Part shown: positions 24,897-33,228 of the stretch, piece by piece
How positions within the stretch are numbered: the stretch's first letter is position 1
Layout of the letters: each line of letters begins with the position of its first letter
NCBI GenBank assembly: GCA_963728965.1
Contig: CAVSMH010000002.1
Location: 372,001 to 436,000, forward strand
Direction: 5' to 3'
Source: DASQZT01 sp963728965
GTDB lineage: Bacteria; Acidobacteriota; Terriglobia; Bryobacterales; Bryobacteraceae
Length of the DNA stretch: 64,000 nt
The notes under the pieces: generated by a model
The model's database searches: none
Told to the model about the DNA's origin: nothing
Seen by the model: only the letters and a program-made list of their open reading frames with translations
Position numbers and translations under genes: made by a program

Positions 24897-24922
24897 TCCC
24901 TCTCCTTCGCTGTCGCAAATCA

Positions 24923-24954
24923 TTCGTTAACAAGACTCTTCGTTAACAAGACTC
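24923..24954 (+). repeat. Tandem 16-bp direct repeat upstream of the efflux operon
   Basis: TTCGTTAACAAGACTC occurs twice back to back (24923-24938 and 24939-24954), 46 bp before the TolC gene. Each copy contains the palindrome GTTAAC. It may be a regulator-binding site for the efflux operon or a small duplication. Confidence 0.8.
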
Positions 24955-25000
24955 GAAGAATGCGCCGTCGCACGACCCGTGGGATGGCGAAGGAAAGGAC

Positions 25001-26230
25001 ATGGGTATTCGTTTCTGGTTCTGGATGGCGATGCTGCCCGCGCTGGCGGGCGCTCAGGAGTTGGCCCCGCTGGTTGAGCAGGCCCTGCGCTCCAATCGCG
25101 AGATCCTCGCCGCACAGAAGAAATACGAAGCCGCGCGGCAGAGGCCGGCCGAGGCGGGCAGTCTGCCCGACCCCATGGTGTCGCTGGGTTACACCTCCAA
25201 CGGCGGCCCCTGGCCTGTCGCCGGCATCGGCAGCGCGCCCACCAGCAATGCCGGGATCTCGTTTTCGCAGGAGATGCCCTTCCCGGGCAAGCGCAAGCTC
25301 CGCACCGAGATCGCAGGCAAGGAGGCGGACGCCGAATTCCAGCAGTACCTTGCGGTGCGGCTCAACGTGGTCGCACGCCTCAAGCAGGCCTACCACCAAC
25401 TGCATCACGCCAGCGTCTCCATCGCCTTCGTAAAGCGCTACCAGGACCTGCTGCAGAACATGGTGAAGATCGCCGAGTCGCGCTACTCAGTGGGCCGCGC
25501 GGCGCAGCAGGATGTCTTCAAGGCGCAGACGCAGTTCGCCATCTTCGCCACCCAACTGATGCGCTGCCAGCAGGAGCGCGAAAGCAACACGATCGAGATC
25601 AACGCGCTGCTCAATCGCGCGCAGGACACCCCCGTCGAGGTGCCCGAAGACATCCCGCCCGGCGAACTGCCCGCCACCCTCGATGAGTTGCTGGCCCATG
25701 CCCGCACCGAGGCGCCAGTGCTCGCCCGCGAACAGAAAATGGTCGAGCGGAGTCAGCTTGCCGCCAGCCTGGCCCGGAAAGACTACCTGCCCGACTACAC
25801 CGTCTCGGGCGGCTACTTCAATCAGGCCAGCATGCCCCCCATGTGGCAGTTCCGCGTGGACGTCAAGGTTCCCGCCTGGTTCTGGCGCAAACAGCGCGCC
25901 GCCGTCAACGAGCAGGAGTTCTCGTTGAGCGAAGCCCGCCGCAACTACGAATCGGCCGAAGTCTCCATTCAGGCGCGCATCCGTTCCGACTACACCGTGG
26001 CCCTGACTGCGCGCAAGCTGGTGGATCTGTACCGGAAATCGGTCATCCCACAGGCCCAACTGACGCTCGAATCGTCCCTGGCCAGCTATCAGACCGGCGC
26101 GCTGGACTTTCTTTCCGTGTTTTCGAATTTCATGAGCGTGGTGGATTACGAGCTGATGTACCACGAACAGGTGATGCAGTTCCACGTCGCGCTGGCGCGG
26201 CTGGAAGAAATGACGGGGATGGAGTTATGA
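25001..26230 (+). CDS. TolC-family outer-membrane efflux channel (CusC-like)
   Basis: 409 residues with a signal peptide (FWFWMAMLPALAGAQ) and the long alpha-helical hairpins of outer-membrane efflux proteins; the repeated halves show typical LxxAYxxLxxA-type heptads and LARLEEMTGMEL at the end. GGAAAGGAC precedes the ATG. It is the first gene of the efflux operon, and its stop overlaps the adaptor ATG. With the HME-type pump downstream it should export Cu(I)/Ag(I) or divalent heavy metals across the outer membrane. Confidence 0.88.
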   Translation: MGIRFWFWMAMLPALAGAQELAPLVEQALRSNREILAAQKKYEAARQRPAEAGSLPDPMVSLGYTSNGGPWPVAGIGSAPTSNAGISFSQEMPFPGKRKLRTEIAGKEADAEFQQYLAVRLNVVARLKQAYHQLHHASVSIAFVKRYQDLLQNMVKIAESRYSVGRAAQQDVFKAQTQFAIFATQLMRCQQERESNTIEINALLNRAQDTPVEVPEDIPPGELPATLDELLAHARTEAPVLAREQKMVERSQLAASLARKDYLPDYTVSGGYFNQASMPPMWQFRVDVKVPAWFWRKQRAAVNEQEFSLSEARRNYESAEVSIQARIRSDYTVALTARKLVDLYRKSVIPQAQLTLESSLASYQTGALDFLSVFSNFMSVVDYELMYHEQVMQFHVALARLEEMTGMEL

Positions 26231-27438
26231 AAAGGACCGCAATCGTTCTGCTGGTGCTGGCCGCGATCGTTGCCGCCTATGGTTATCGCCGCTGGTATCT
26301 GAGGCCCGTCGAGGCCGCCGGCTCGAGCCCCAAGGTGCTCTATTGGGTGGACCCGATGCATCCCTGGTACAAGGCCCCCAAGCCGGGTATCGCGCCCGAT
26401 TGCGGCATGAAGCTTGTGCCGGTGTACGCCGGAGAAGAAAAAAAGTACGAGCGCAGCGACACCATGCACATCGGCGAGGAGAAGCAGAAGCTGATGGGGG
26501 TGGCGTTCGCCGCGGCCGAATACGAGACCGTGACCGCGGCCATCACCGCCTCCGCGCGCGTCACGCTCGATGAGACCCGTATTGCCAAAGTGCAGCCCCG
26601 GCTGGAGGGCTGGATCAACCAGGTCTTCGTGGATTTCACCGGGGAGCAGGTGCGCAAGGGCGACCCGCTGCTCACCCTGTACAGCCCCGAGGCGCTTGCC
26701 ACCCAGCAGGAGTACCTGCTCGCCATCAAGGCCAAAGACCTGATGGAGGCGAGCCCCGTCCACGAGATGATGGGCAGCACCGAAAACCTCGTGGCGGCGG
26801 CCCGTAAGCGGCTCCAGTTGTGGGACATCACCGACCGGCAGATCGACGAGATCGGCCGCACCGGCCGCACCATCGAAAACCTCACGCTCGATTCGCCCCT
26901 CTCGGGCTTCGTCATGGAGCGCAACGCCTTTGCCAAGCAGCACGTCACGCCCGACACCGTGCTCTACACGGTGGCCGACCTTTCCACCGTGTGGGTGATG
27001 GCCGACGTATTCGAGTACGAGGCGGCCAACGTGAAGATGAACGCGCCCGCCACTCTGACCCTGGCCTACCTGCCCGGCCAGACCTTTCACGGCCGGGTCA
27101 GCTACATTCTGCCCCAGGTGGATCCAAACACGCGCACGCTCAAAATACGGATCCAGTTCGACAATCCCGGTTACCTCCTCAAACCCGAGATGTACGGGCA
27201 GGTGGAACTGCGCGGCGCCCCCATGCGGCGGCTGGTGGTGCCCAGCTCCGCCGTGCTCAACTCGGGCGACCGCCAGGTGGTGTTCATCGATAAGGGCGAT
27301 GGCCAGTTCGAGCAGCGCGATGTCAAGATGGGCGAGGAACTCCAGGGCCGCACCGAGATTCTGAGCGGCCTCCAGCCCGGCGAGCGCGTGGTCAGCGCCG
27401 GCAACTTCCTCATCGATTCGGAGAGCCGCCTGAAATGA
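26227..27438 (+). CDS. cusB: RND periplasmic adaptor with heavy-metal-binding domain (CusB-like)
   Basis: 403 residues. An N-terminal membrane anchor (TAIVLLVLAAIVAAYGY) is followed by a variant heavy-metal-binding domain (WVDPMHPWYKAP, then PDCGMKLVPVY). The usual YxCPMHP and CPxCGM cysteines are reduced to one here. The lipoyl/barrel-sandwich and alpha-hairpin region and a beta-barrel (SGFVMERNAF, GQTFHGRVSYILPQVDPNTRT) follow as in CusB/CzcB. The start overlaps the TolC stop by ATGA, and its own stop overlaps the pump gene. It links the inner-membrane pump to the outer-membrane channel and may hand over metal. Confidence 0.9.
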   Translation: MKRTAIVLLVLAAIVAAYGYRRWYLRPVEAAGSSPKVLYWVDPMHPWYKAPKPGIAPDCGMKLVPVYAGEEKKYERSDTMHIGEEKQKLMGVAFAAAEYETVTAAITASARVTLDETRIAKVQPRLEGWINQVFVDFTGEQVRKGDPLLTLYSPEALATQQEYLLAIKAKDLMEASPVHEMMGSTENLVAAARKRLQLWDITDRQIDEIGRTGRTIENLTLDSPLSGFVMERNAFAKQHVTPDTVLYTVADLSTVWVMADVFEYEAANVKMNAPATLTLAYLPGQTFHGRVSYILPQVDPNTRTLKIRIQFDNPGYLLKPEMYGQVELRGAPMRRLVVPSSAVLNSGDRQVVFIDKGDGQFEQRDVKMGEELQGRTEILSGLQPGERVVSAGNFLIDSESRLK

Positions 27439-30400
27439 TCGACCGCGTGATCGAGTTCTCGGCCCACCACCGCTTCCTAGTATTTCTGTTCGTGGCCGCC
27501 GCCGCGCTGGCCGGGTGGTGGTCGATGCGAACCATCCCGCTCGATGCCATTCCGGACCTGAGCGACACCCAGGTGATCGTCTACTCGCGCTGGGACCGCA
27601 GCCCCGACATCATGGAAGACCAGGTTACCTATCCCATCGTCAGCTCCATGTTGGGCGCTCCCCGCGTCAAGGACGTGCGCGGCTTTTCCGATTTCGGCTA
27701 CTCCTACGTGTACATCATCTTCGAGGACGGTACCGATATCTACTGGGCGCGGTCGCGCACCCTGGAATACCTTTCGAAGATCCTGCCGCGACTGCCCCAG
27801 GGCGTCAATACCGAGCTTGGGCCGGATGCTACCGGGGTGGGCTGGGTGTTCCAGTATGCGCTGGTCGATTCCTCCGGCCGCCACAACCTCGCCGAGCTGC
27901 GTTCGCTCCAGGACTGGTTCCTGCGCTACCAGTTGCAGGCTGTGCCGGGCGTGGCTGAGGTAGCGCCGCTGGGCGGCTTCGTCCGCCAGTACCAGGTCAA
28001 TGTGAATCCCAACCGGCTGGCGGCGTACGGCGTGCCGATCGCCAAGGTGGTGGCCGCCGTCCGCGGCAGCAACAACGACGTGGGCGGCCGCCTGGTCGAG
28101 TTCACCGGCCGCGAGTACATGGTGCGCGGACGCGGATACGCGAAAAGCACCGCCGACCTGGAACAGGTCTCGCTGGGCGCGAGCGCTTCGGGCGTGCCCA
28201 TCCTCGTCCGCGATGTCGGCAGCGTCACCCTCGGCCCGGATATCCGCCGCGGCGTGGCCGATCTCGACGGCAAAGGCGAAACCGTTTCGGGCATCGTCGT
28301 CATGCGCCAGGGCGAAAACGCGCTGCGCGTGATCGACCGCGTGAAACACAAACTCAATGAACTCGAGCCGGGCTTGCCCCACGGCGTGAAGATCGTGACC
28401 GCCTACGACCGCTCCGAGCTGATCCTCAAATCGATCGACAACCTGAAACACACCTTGCTCGAAGAGCTGGCCGTGGTGGGGCTGGTGATCCTGCTGTTTC
28501 TGTGGCACATCCCGAGTGCCGTCATTCCGATCCTCACCATTCCCATTGCGGTGCTGATCTCCTTCGTGCCCATGCGCGCCATGGGGATGAGCTCCAACAT
28601 CATGTCGCTGGGCGGCATCGCGATCGCCGTGGGCGCCATGGTGGATGCCGCCATCGTGGTGGTGGAGCAGACCCACAAAAAGCTGGAGCAGGCCGAGCCC
28701 GGCTGGACCGCCGCCGACTACCGCCACGCCATCGTGACCGCGGTGAAGGAGGTGGGCGGTCCGAGTTTCTTCGCCCTCCTGGTGATCGCGGTGTCGTTCC
28801 TGCCGGTCCTCACGCTCGAAGCGCAGGAGGGCCGCCTGTTCAAGCCGCTGGCATACACCAAGAACTTCGCCATGATCGTGGCCGCGGTGCTGGCCATCAC
28901 GCTCGACCCCGCGCTGCGGCTGCTGTTCTTCCGCAAGGACAATTTTCGTTTCCGGCCACACTTCCTGGCCTCGATCGTCAATGGCGTGCTGGTGGGCAAG
29001 ATCCACTCCGAAGAGAAGCATCCCGTGAGCCGCGTGCTTATGCGGCTGTACGAGCCGGTAGTGGCATGGACGCTCCGCCTGAAGTGGCTCATCATCGCGG
29101 GCGCGGTGGCGCTGGTGGTGCTCACCGTGCCGGTCTACCAGCGGCTCGGCTCCGAGTTCATGCCGCCCCTCGATGAAGGCGCGCTGCTGTTCATGCCGAC
29201 CACCTTGCCCGGCATCTCGGTGGCGGAGGCGCAGCGGCTGATGCAGACCCAGGACCGCATCCTGATGGGATTTCCGGAAGTGGCGCGCGTGCTGGGCAAG
29301 GCCGGCCGCGCCGAAACACCCACCGACCCCGCGCCGCTCTCGATGATAGAAACCATCATCCTGCTGAAGCCCAAATCCCAGTGGCCGAACCCCGCCACGA
29401 CTACCGAGCAGCTCGTCACGCGGATGAACGACAAGCTCCAAATCCCCGGCGTGTCGAACGCCTGGACCATGCCCATCAAAAATCGCATCGACATGCTCAC
29501 CACCGGCGTGCGGACCCCGGTCGGCATCAAGATTTACGGCGCCGAGGTTTCCGAAATCGAGCGCATCGGCAAGCAGATCGAACGCGTCCTGCCCCGCGTG
29601 GCCGGCACCCGCAGTGTCTTCGCGGAGCGCGTGGGCGGCGGCTACTTCCTCGATTTCGATCTCAAGCGCGACCAACTGGCGCGCTACGGCCTCACCGTGG
29701 AAGACGCCCAGATGGTGGTGATGAACGCCATCGGCGGCGATAACGTGAGCACCGCGATCGAAGGCCTGGAGCGGTACCCCATCAACGTGCGCTACTTCCG
29801 CGATTACCGTAGCTCGCTCGACCGGCTGGGGCGCGCCCTAGTGCCCGCCATGGATGGCAAGCTCCAGATCCCGCTGGCGCAGATCGCGACCCTGAAACTG
29901 GCCTCCGGCCCCTCCATGCTGCGCAATGAAAACGGCATGTTGAGCGGCTATGTGTACGTGGATGTCGCCGGTCGCGACGTAGGCACCTACGTGAGCGAGG
30001 CCAAGCAGGCAGTTCGCGCCTCGGTGCCGCTCCCCCCCGGTTACACCGTCGCCTGGAGCGGGCAGTACGAATCCATGGAGCGCGTGCGCGAGCGGCTGAA
30101 GGTAGTCCTTCCGCTCACGCTTTTCCTGATCTTTCTGCTGCTGTACCTGAACACGAAGTCGGTGCCGAAGACCATGCTGATCCTAATGGCGGTGCCGTTC
30201 TCGGCGGTGGGCGCCATCTGGCTGCTGCACCTGTTGGGATACAACATGAGCATCGGCGTATGGGTGGGGCTGATCGCGCTGATGGGGGTGGACGCGGAGA
30301 CCGGCGTGTTCATGCTGTTGTACCTCGACCTGGCTTTTGAGGAGCGTCGCGCGGCCGGCCGCATGCACAGCCTGGCGGACCTGCGCGAGGCGATCGTTCA

Positions 30401-30623
30401 CGGCGCGGTGAAACGCATTCGCCCCAAGTTCATGACCGTGGCCACCATGTTCGTGGGCCTGGCGCCCATCATGTGGTCGTCCGGCACCGGCGCCGACGTG
30501 ATGAAGCGCATCGCGGCTCCGATGATCGGCGGCATTTTTACTTCGTTTCTTTTGGAGCTGGTCGTTTATCCGGCGATTTATGAGGTTTGGAAATGGCACT
30601 CGGTAAAAAGACAATCGGCGTAA
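27435..30623 (+). CDS. cusA: CusA/CzcA-family heavy-metal RND efflux pump
   Basis: 1,062 residues, full length for an HME-RND transporter. The N-terminal TM1 is followed by IPLDAIPDLSDTQVIVYS and GRSPDIMEDQVTYP-type motifs of the CusA/CzcA class. The TM4 region GGIAIAVGAMVDAAIVVVEQ carries the proton-relay acidic residue, and the C-terminal repeat half ends in the last TM segments (GGIFTSFLLELVVYPAIYEVW). The specificity (monovalent Cu/Ag versus divalent Zn/Co/Cd) cannot be fixed from the sequence by eye. Translation is coupled to cusB by an ATGA overlap, and the next small gene starts within its last 31 bases. Confidence 0.92.
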   Translation: MIDRVIEFSAHHRFLVFLFVAAAALAGWWSMRTIPLDAIPDLSDTQVIVYSRWDRSPDIMEDQVTYPIVSSMLGAPRVKDVRGFSDFGYSYVYIIFEDGTDIYWARSRTLEYLSKILPRLPQGVNTELGPDATGVGWVFQYALVDSSGRHNLAELRSLQDWFLRYQLQAVPGVAEVAPLGGFVRQYQVNVNPNRLAAYGVPIAKVVAAVRGSNNDVGGRLVEFTGREYMVRGRGYAKSTADLEQVSLGASASGVPILVRDVGSVTLGPDIRRGVADLDGKGETVSGIVVMRQGENALRVIDRVKHKLNELEPGLPHGVKIVTAYDRSELILKSIDNLKHTLLEELAVVGLVILLFLWHIPSAVIPILTIPIAVLISFVPMRAMGMSSNIMSLGGIAIAVGAMVDAAIVVVEQTHKKLEQAEPGWTAADYRHAIVTAVKEVGGPSFFALLVIAVSFLPVLTLEAQEGRLFKPLAYTKNFAMIVAAVLAITLDPALRLLFFRKDNFRFRPHFLASIVNGVLVGKIHSEEKHPVSRVLMRLYEPVVAWTLRLKWLIIAGAVALVVLTVPVYQRLGSEFMPPLDEGALLFMPTTLPGISVAEAQRLMQTQDRILMGFPEVARVLGKAGRAETPTDPAPLSMIETIILLKPKSQWPNPATTTEQLVTRMNDKLQIPGVSNAWTMPIKNRIDMLTTGVRTPVGIKIYGAEVSEIERIGKQIERVLPRVAGTRSVFAERVGGGYFLDFDLKRDQLARYGLTVEDAQMVVMNAIGGDNVSTAIEGLERYPINVRYFRDYRSSLDRLGRALVPAMDGKLQIPLAQIATLKLASGPSMLRNENGMLSGYVYVDVAGRDVGTYVSEAKQAVRASVPLPPGYTVAWSGQYESMERVRERLKVVLPLTLFLIFLLLYLNTKSVPKTMLILMAVPFSAVGAIWLLHLLGYNMSIGVWVGLIALMGVDAETGVFMLLYLDLAFEERRAAGRMHSLADLREAIVHGAVKRIRPKFMTVATMFVGLAPIMWSSGTGADVMKRIAAPMIGGIFTSFLLELVVYPAIYEVWKWHSVKRQSA

Positions 30624-31243
30624 TCCTGGCGGGCGCGGCGTGGCTTTCCGCCGCGCAATTCGAGGTGTGGCACGAGCACCTGCGCAAGGGCTGCACCGGC
30701 ATCCTGACCATCGATGAAAACGGCGTATCCTTCGCCGGCGCGAAAAAACACAGATGGGCCTGGAAGTTCCAAGATATTCAGCAGTTCGAGCTCGCCCGGC
30801 ACGAGATTCGCCTCCTGACGTACAAGGACAGCAAAATCCGTCTCGGCCGCGACATGGCCTACGACTTCACCGGCTCCATCCCGGCGGTGGAGTTATATCC
30901 CATGCTGAGCCGGCGGCTCGACCAGCGCTTTGTCGCGCGGATTGCGGAGCCGCCGGAGGGGGACGGATTCTCGATTCCGGTGAAGTATCTCGGCCGCATC
31001 ACCGGCAGCGAGGGCACTCTGGCGTTTCGCAGCGGCGTGGTAGTCTACTCCACTCCCCAGCAGGGGGAAAGCCGCACCTGGCGCTACTCAGACATCGACG
31101 GCATCAGCAGCTCGGGCCGGTTCCAGTTGACTGTCACCACGATGGAGAAGAGTTTCAACTTCCAGTTGAAGCGACCGCTGGCGGACGCCCGGTATAACGA
31201 GCTGTGGCTCGCTATCGAAAAGAAGAACGGGCGCATTCAGTAG
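30593..31243 (+). CDS. Secreted hypothetical protein co-transcribed with the efflux pump
   Basis: 216 residues from ATG 30593, which overlaps the pump gene by 31 bp; an ATG two codons earlier is also possible. A signal peptide (KTIGVILAGAAWLSAAQ) precedes a beta-rich protein made of two similar PH-like or GRAM-like halves (GILTIDENGVSFAG and GTLAFRSGVVVYST). No catalytic motif is seen and I do not recognise the family. Its position as fourth gene of the efflux operon suggests an accessory envelope role, but similar proteins occur elsewhere in this phylum without pumps. Confidence 0.65.
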   Translation: MALGKKTIGVILAGAAWLSAAQFEVWHEHLRKGCTGILTIDENGVSFAGAKKHRWAWKFQDIQQFELARHEIRLLTYKDSKIRLGRDMAYDFTGSIPAVELYPMLSRRLDQRFVARIAEPPEGDGFSIPVKYLGRITGSEGTLAFRSGVVVYSTPQQGESRTWRYSDIDGISSSGRFQLTVTTMEKSFNFQLKRPLADARYNELWLAIEKKNGRIQ

Positions 31244-31265
31244 GCGGCACCGCGCGGCCGATGCG

Positions 31266-31490
31266 CTAGTGACGGCCGATGAACCAGAAGATGAACCCGC
31301 ACTGGGCACAGATATAGTTGGTGGCCTCCTTGTTGGCCCAATCGACATTGAAAAAGGTGGCTGCCCGGGTGTTCAGCAGCGAATTGCGTTCGTGAAACTG
31401 CTGGTGACCGCAGACGCAGCACGTCAGCCGCTGTTGCCCGATTTGAACTTCGATGGTTCCATCGCCTCGGTCGATCTCCTGAAAGGTCAT
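31266..31490 (-). CDS. Small zinc-ribbon protein
   Basis: 74 residues with two metal-binding knuckles, CCVCGHQQFHER and YICAQCGFIFWF, separated by LLNTRAATFFNVDWANKEATN. This spacing matches a widespread small zinc-ribbon family of unknown role (nucleic-acid or protein binding). A longer in-frame reading in another frame (31237-31500) is a shadow. AGGAGA lies 12 nt before the ATG. It is convergent with the efflux operon (22 bp between stops) and is probably monocistronic. Confidence 0.75.
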   Translation of the reverse strand: MTFQEIDRGDGTIEVQIGQQRLTCCVCGHQQFHERNSLLNTRAATFFNVDWANKEATNYICAQCGFIFWFIGRH

Positions 31491-31554
31491 GTTCGGACAA
31501 GTCTCCTGACGAAGACTCTAGCAGGCCCGGCGCGGGGTGTGGCGGCAGCCCGCG

Positions 31555-33138
31555 CTACTGTCCCCCATCGGGGGCGAAGGAGAAGTGGATGGTCGTGCTG
31601 GAATCGACGGCCGTGCCTTTGCTCGATCGCGCTGGAGTGAATCGCCAGGAGCGGGCAGCCTTAGCCGCCGCATCGCCGAGGTAGCGGCTCACGCTGCCTC
31701 CTTTGCTGTACGCCACTGCGGAGACGACCCTGCCGGACGCGTTCACCCGCACCTTCACCGGCACCACGAGCGGCGCCTCGATGCGCGAGCGGATCCCCGC
31801 TGGGATCTCGGGCTGAACCTCGTGAATGGCCACGGCGGGTGTGGCCCGCTTGCCGGCGGGCTCCGCATGCACAGGAGGCTGCGGGCGGGCGGTGTCCTGC
31901 GGTGGAGCGGTCCGCGAGGCCTCTCCGATCGCGCCGCGAGGCGGCGGAACGGTCCGCGAGGCAGTGCCCGGCGTAGCCGGGGCCGGGGTCGGAGACGCCG
32001 GGGTAGATGCGGAGGGCGCCGGAACGGGCGGCACCCCCGCAAGGCTGAGCACCCGTAGGGAATCGCTCCAGGGTCGGATGCGGGAGCCCTGGAGGTCCAA
32101 CCGGAACAACACGTCGGAGTGCGAAGGCTGGTAGGTCAGGCGGCCGCGCCGGAGATCGTCGGCCGTCAGCTCGATCCTCTTGCCCTGCGCTCCATCGGTT
32201 ACGAAGAGCGTGCCCCTTGTGGCCAGTGCCACCGCGGGGTTGGCGCGGTCCCAGCTCAATTGAATCTGGCCGGCCGTCGCTGCGGCGTCGAGCCGCAGTT
32301 CCGCCCATTGCGGTTGCCGCGCCGTTTTCCAGAACTCGTAGCCCAGCGCCGCCGTTAGCGCGAGCAGGATGCACGCCGCCAACGGAAGCCACACCCGCCG
32401 GCGTCCGGCGGGCGCCGTTTCGAATTCGGTCCCGGCCTGCTCCAGGTAGGTGCGCCGCGAGGGGGGCAGGCTGGGAAACAGCATCGGCGCGGGCGGAGGT
32501 GTCGCCGGCGCCTCTTCGGCCGGCACGGCCGGCGGGGGCTCGGACGCGGCTGCCGGCGCCGCGGATGCGGCCGGCTCGACAGGTGGATCCTCGAGCGGGG
32601 CTACCGTGTCATCGGAGCCCAGCGCTTCCGGGTCGAGTGAAAAAAATGCATAGGGCGGATGCTCCGGTAGCCGGCCCTCGCTGCGAAACAGGAACGTGGC
32701 GAAGCACTCGGCGGGCGATAGCGGCTCGATCAGGATGAAGGCCGAACGTTCATCCGGGATGAACGTCTGGAACAGGTCGCTGTCCCCGGCATCGGGCGCA
32801 GGATCCCTGCGCGTGTAACTGCGATAGAACCCGACCACCCGCGGCGTGCCTTCCGGACGCGGACGCGACAACGACTCCCGAAAATGCACGCGGTCATCGT
32901 CGGACAGCGTATACGATGGCCCGTAGCGGTGTTCGCACGGAACCTCTTCGACGGCATCGACCCACACGGTAGGCCGATCGCCCGGTTGGAATCGGCCCAG
33001 CAGCAGTCCGCCGATTTCGGCGCCCCTCCGCGGCAACAACAGAGAGGCATCCACAGCGAGGCCCCGCAATAACCCGATGGTGCTACCACTTACGATGACG
33101 GAGTGAGAACCGTCCGCAGAATCCCAACGGCATGGCAT
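31555..33138 (-). CDS. Degenerate JAMM/MPN-like domain - transmembrane - TonB C-terminal domain fusion protein
   Basis: 527 residues. Residues ~15-165 look like a JAB1/MPN fold: RRGAEIGGLLLGRF, then VVGFYRSYTRRDPAPDAGDSDLF at the place of the zinc motif HSHP...SxxD, with the histidines missing. This suggests a dead enzyme that binds partners. A Pro/Ala-rich linker, one transmembrane segment (VWLPLAACILLALTAALGY), a second low-complexity linker and a TonB-type C-terminal domain follow (VKVRVNASGRVVSAVAYSKG, then AKAARSWRFTPA). The cytoplasm-first topology (no signal peptide) would place the MPN domain inside and TonB_C in the periplasm. The start was set at 33138, where GACAAT lies 6 nt upstream. 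It is divergent from the FAD oxidoreductase, 90 bp apart. Confidence 0.7.
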   Translation of the reverse strand: MPCRWDSADGSHSVIVSGSTIGLLRGLAVDASLLLPRRGAEIGGLLLGRFQPGDRPTVWVDAVEEVPCEHRYGPSYTLSDDDRVHFRESLSRPRPEGTPRVVGFYRSYTRRDPAPDAGDSDLFQTFIPDERSAFILIEPLSPAECFATFLFRSEGRLPEHPPYAFFSLDPEALGSDDTVAPLEDPPVEPAASAAPAAASEPPPAVPAEEAPATPPPAPMLFPSLPPSRRTYLEQAGTEFETAPAGRRRVWLPLAACILLALTAALGYEFWKTARQPQWAELRLDAAATAGQIQLSWDRANPAVALATRGTLFVTDGAQGKRIELTADDLRRGRLTYQPSHSDVLFRLDLQGSRIRPWSDSLRVLSLAGVPPVPAPSASTPASPTPAPATPGTASRTVPPPRGAIGEASRTAPPQDTARPQPPVHAEPAGKRATPAVAIHEVQPEIPAGIRSRIEAPLVVPVKVRVNASGRVVSAVAYSKGGSVSRYLGDAAAKAARSWRFTPARSSKGTAVDSSTTIHFSFAPDGGQ

Positions 33139-33144
33139 TTGTCG

Positions 33145-33150
33145 ATTGTC
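33145..33150 (-). promoter_or_regulatory. Candidate -10 hexamer (GACAAT) for the MPN-TonB gene
   Basis: Minus-strand GACAAT ending 6 nt before ATG 33138; the same spacing is seen at several other starts in this window. Confidence 0.4.
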
Positions 33151-33216
33151 TGCAATTGCACGGCCAGGGGGCGATTCCGCACGGTGCGCCGAGGCTGCCA
33201 AAACGCCGACGGGCGC

Positions 33217-33222
33217 TACAAT
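33217..33222 (+). promoter_or_regulatory. Candidate -10 hexamer (TACAAT) for the FAD oxidoreductase gene
   Basis: TACAAT ending 6 nt before GTG 33229. CTGCCA 16 bp upstream is a weak -35 candidate. Confidence 0.45.
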
Positions 33223-33228
33223 CGGCTT

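Noticed and set aside
24923..24954. Tandem repeat as a CRISPR array
   Set aside because: Only two copies, no spacer between them and no cas genes.
27477..29675. Long antisense open frame (732 codons) opposite the RND pump
   Set aside because: It is a shadow of the GC-rich codon structure of cusA; its His/Gly/Asp-rich composition matches no protein family.
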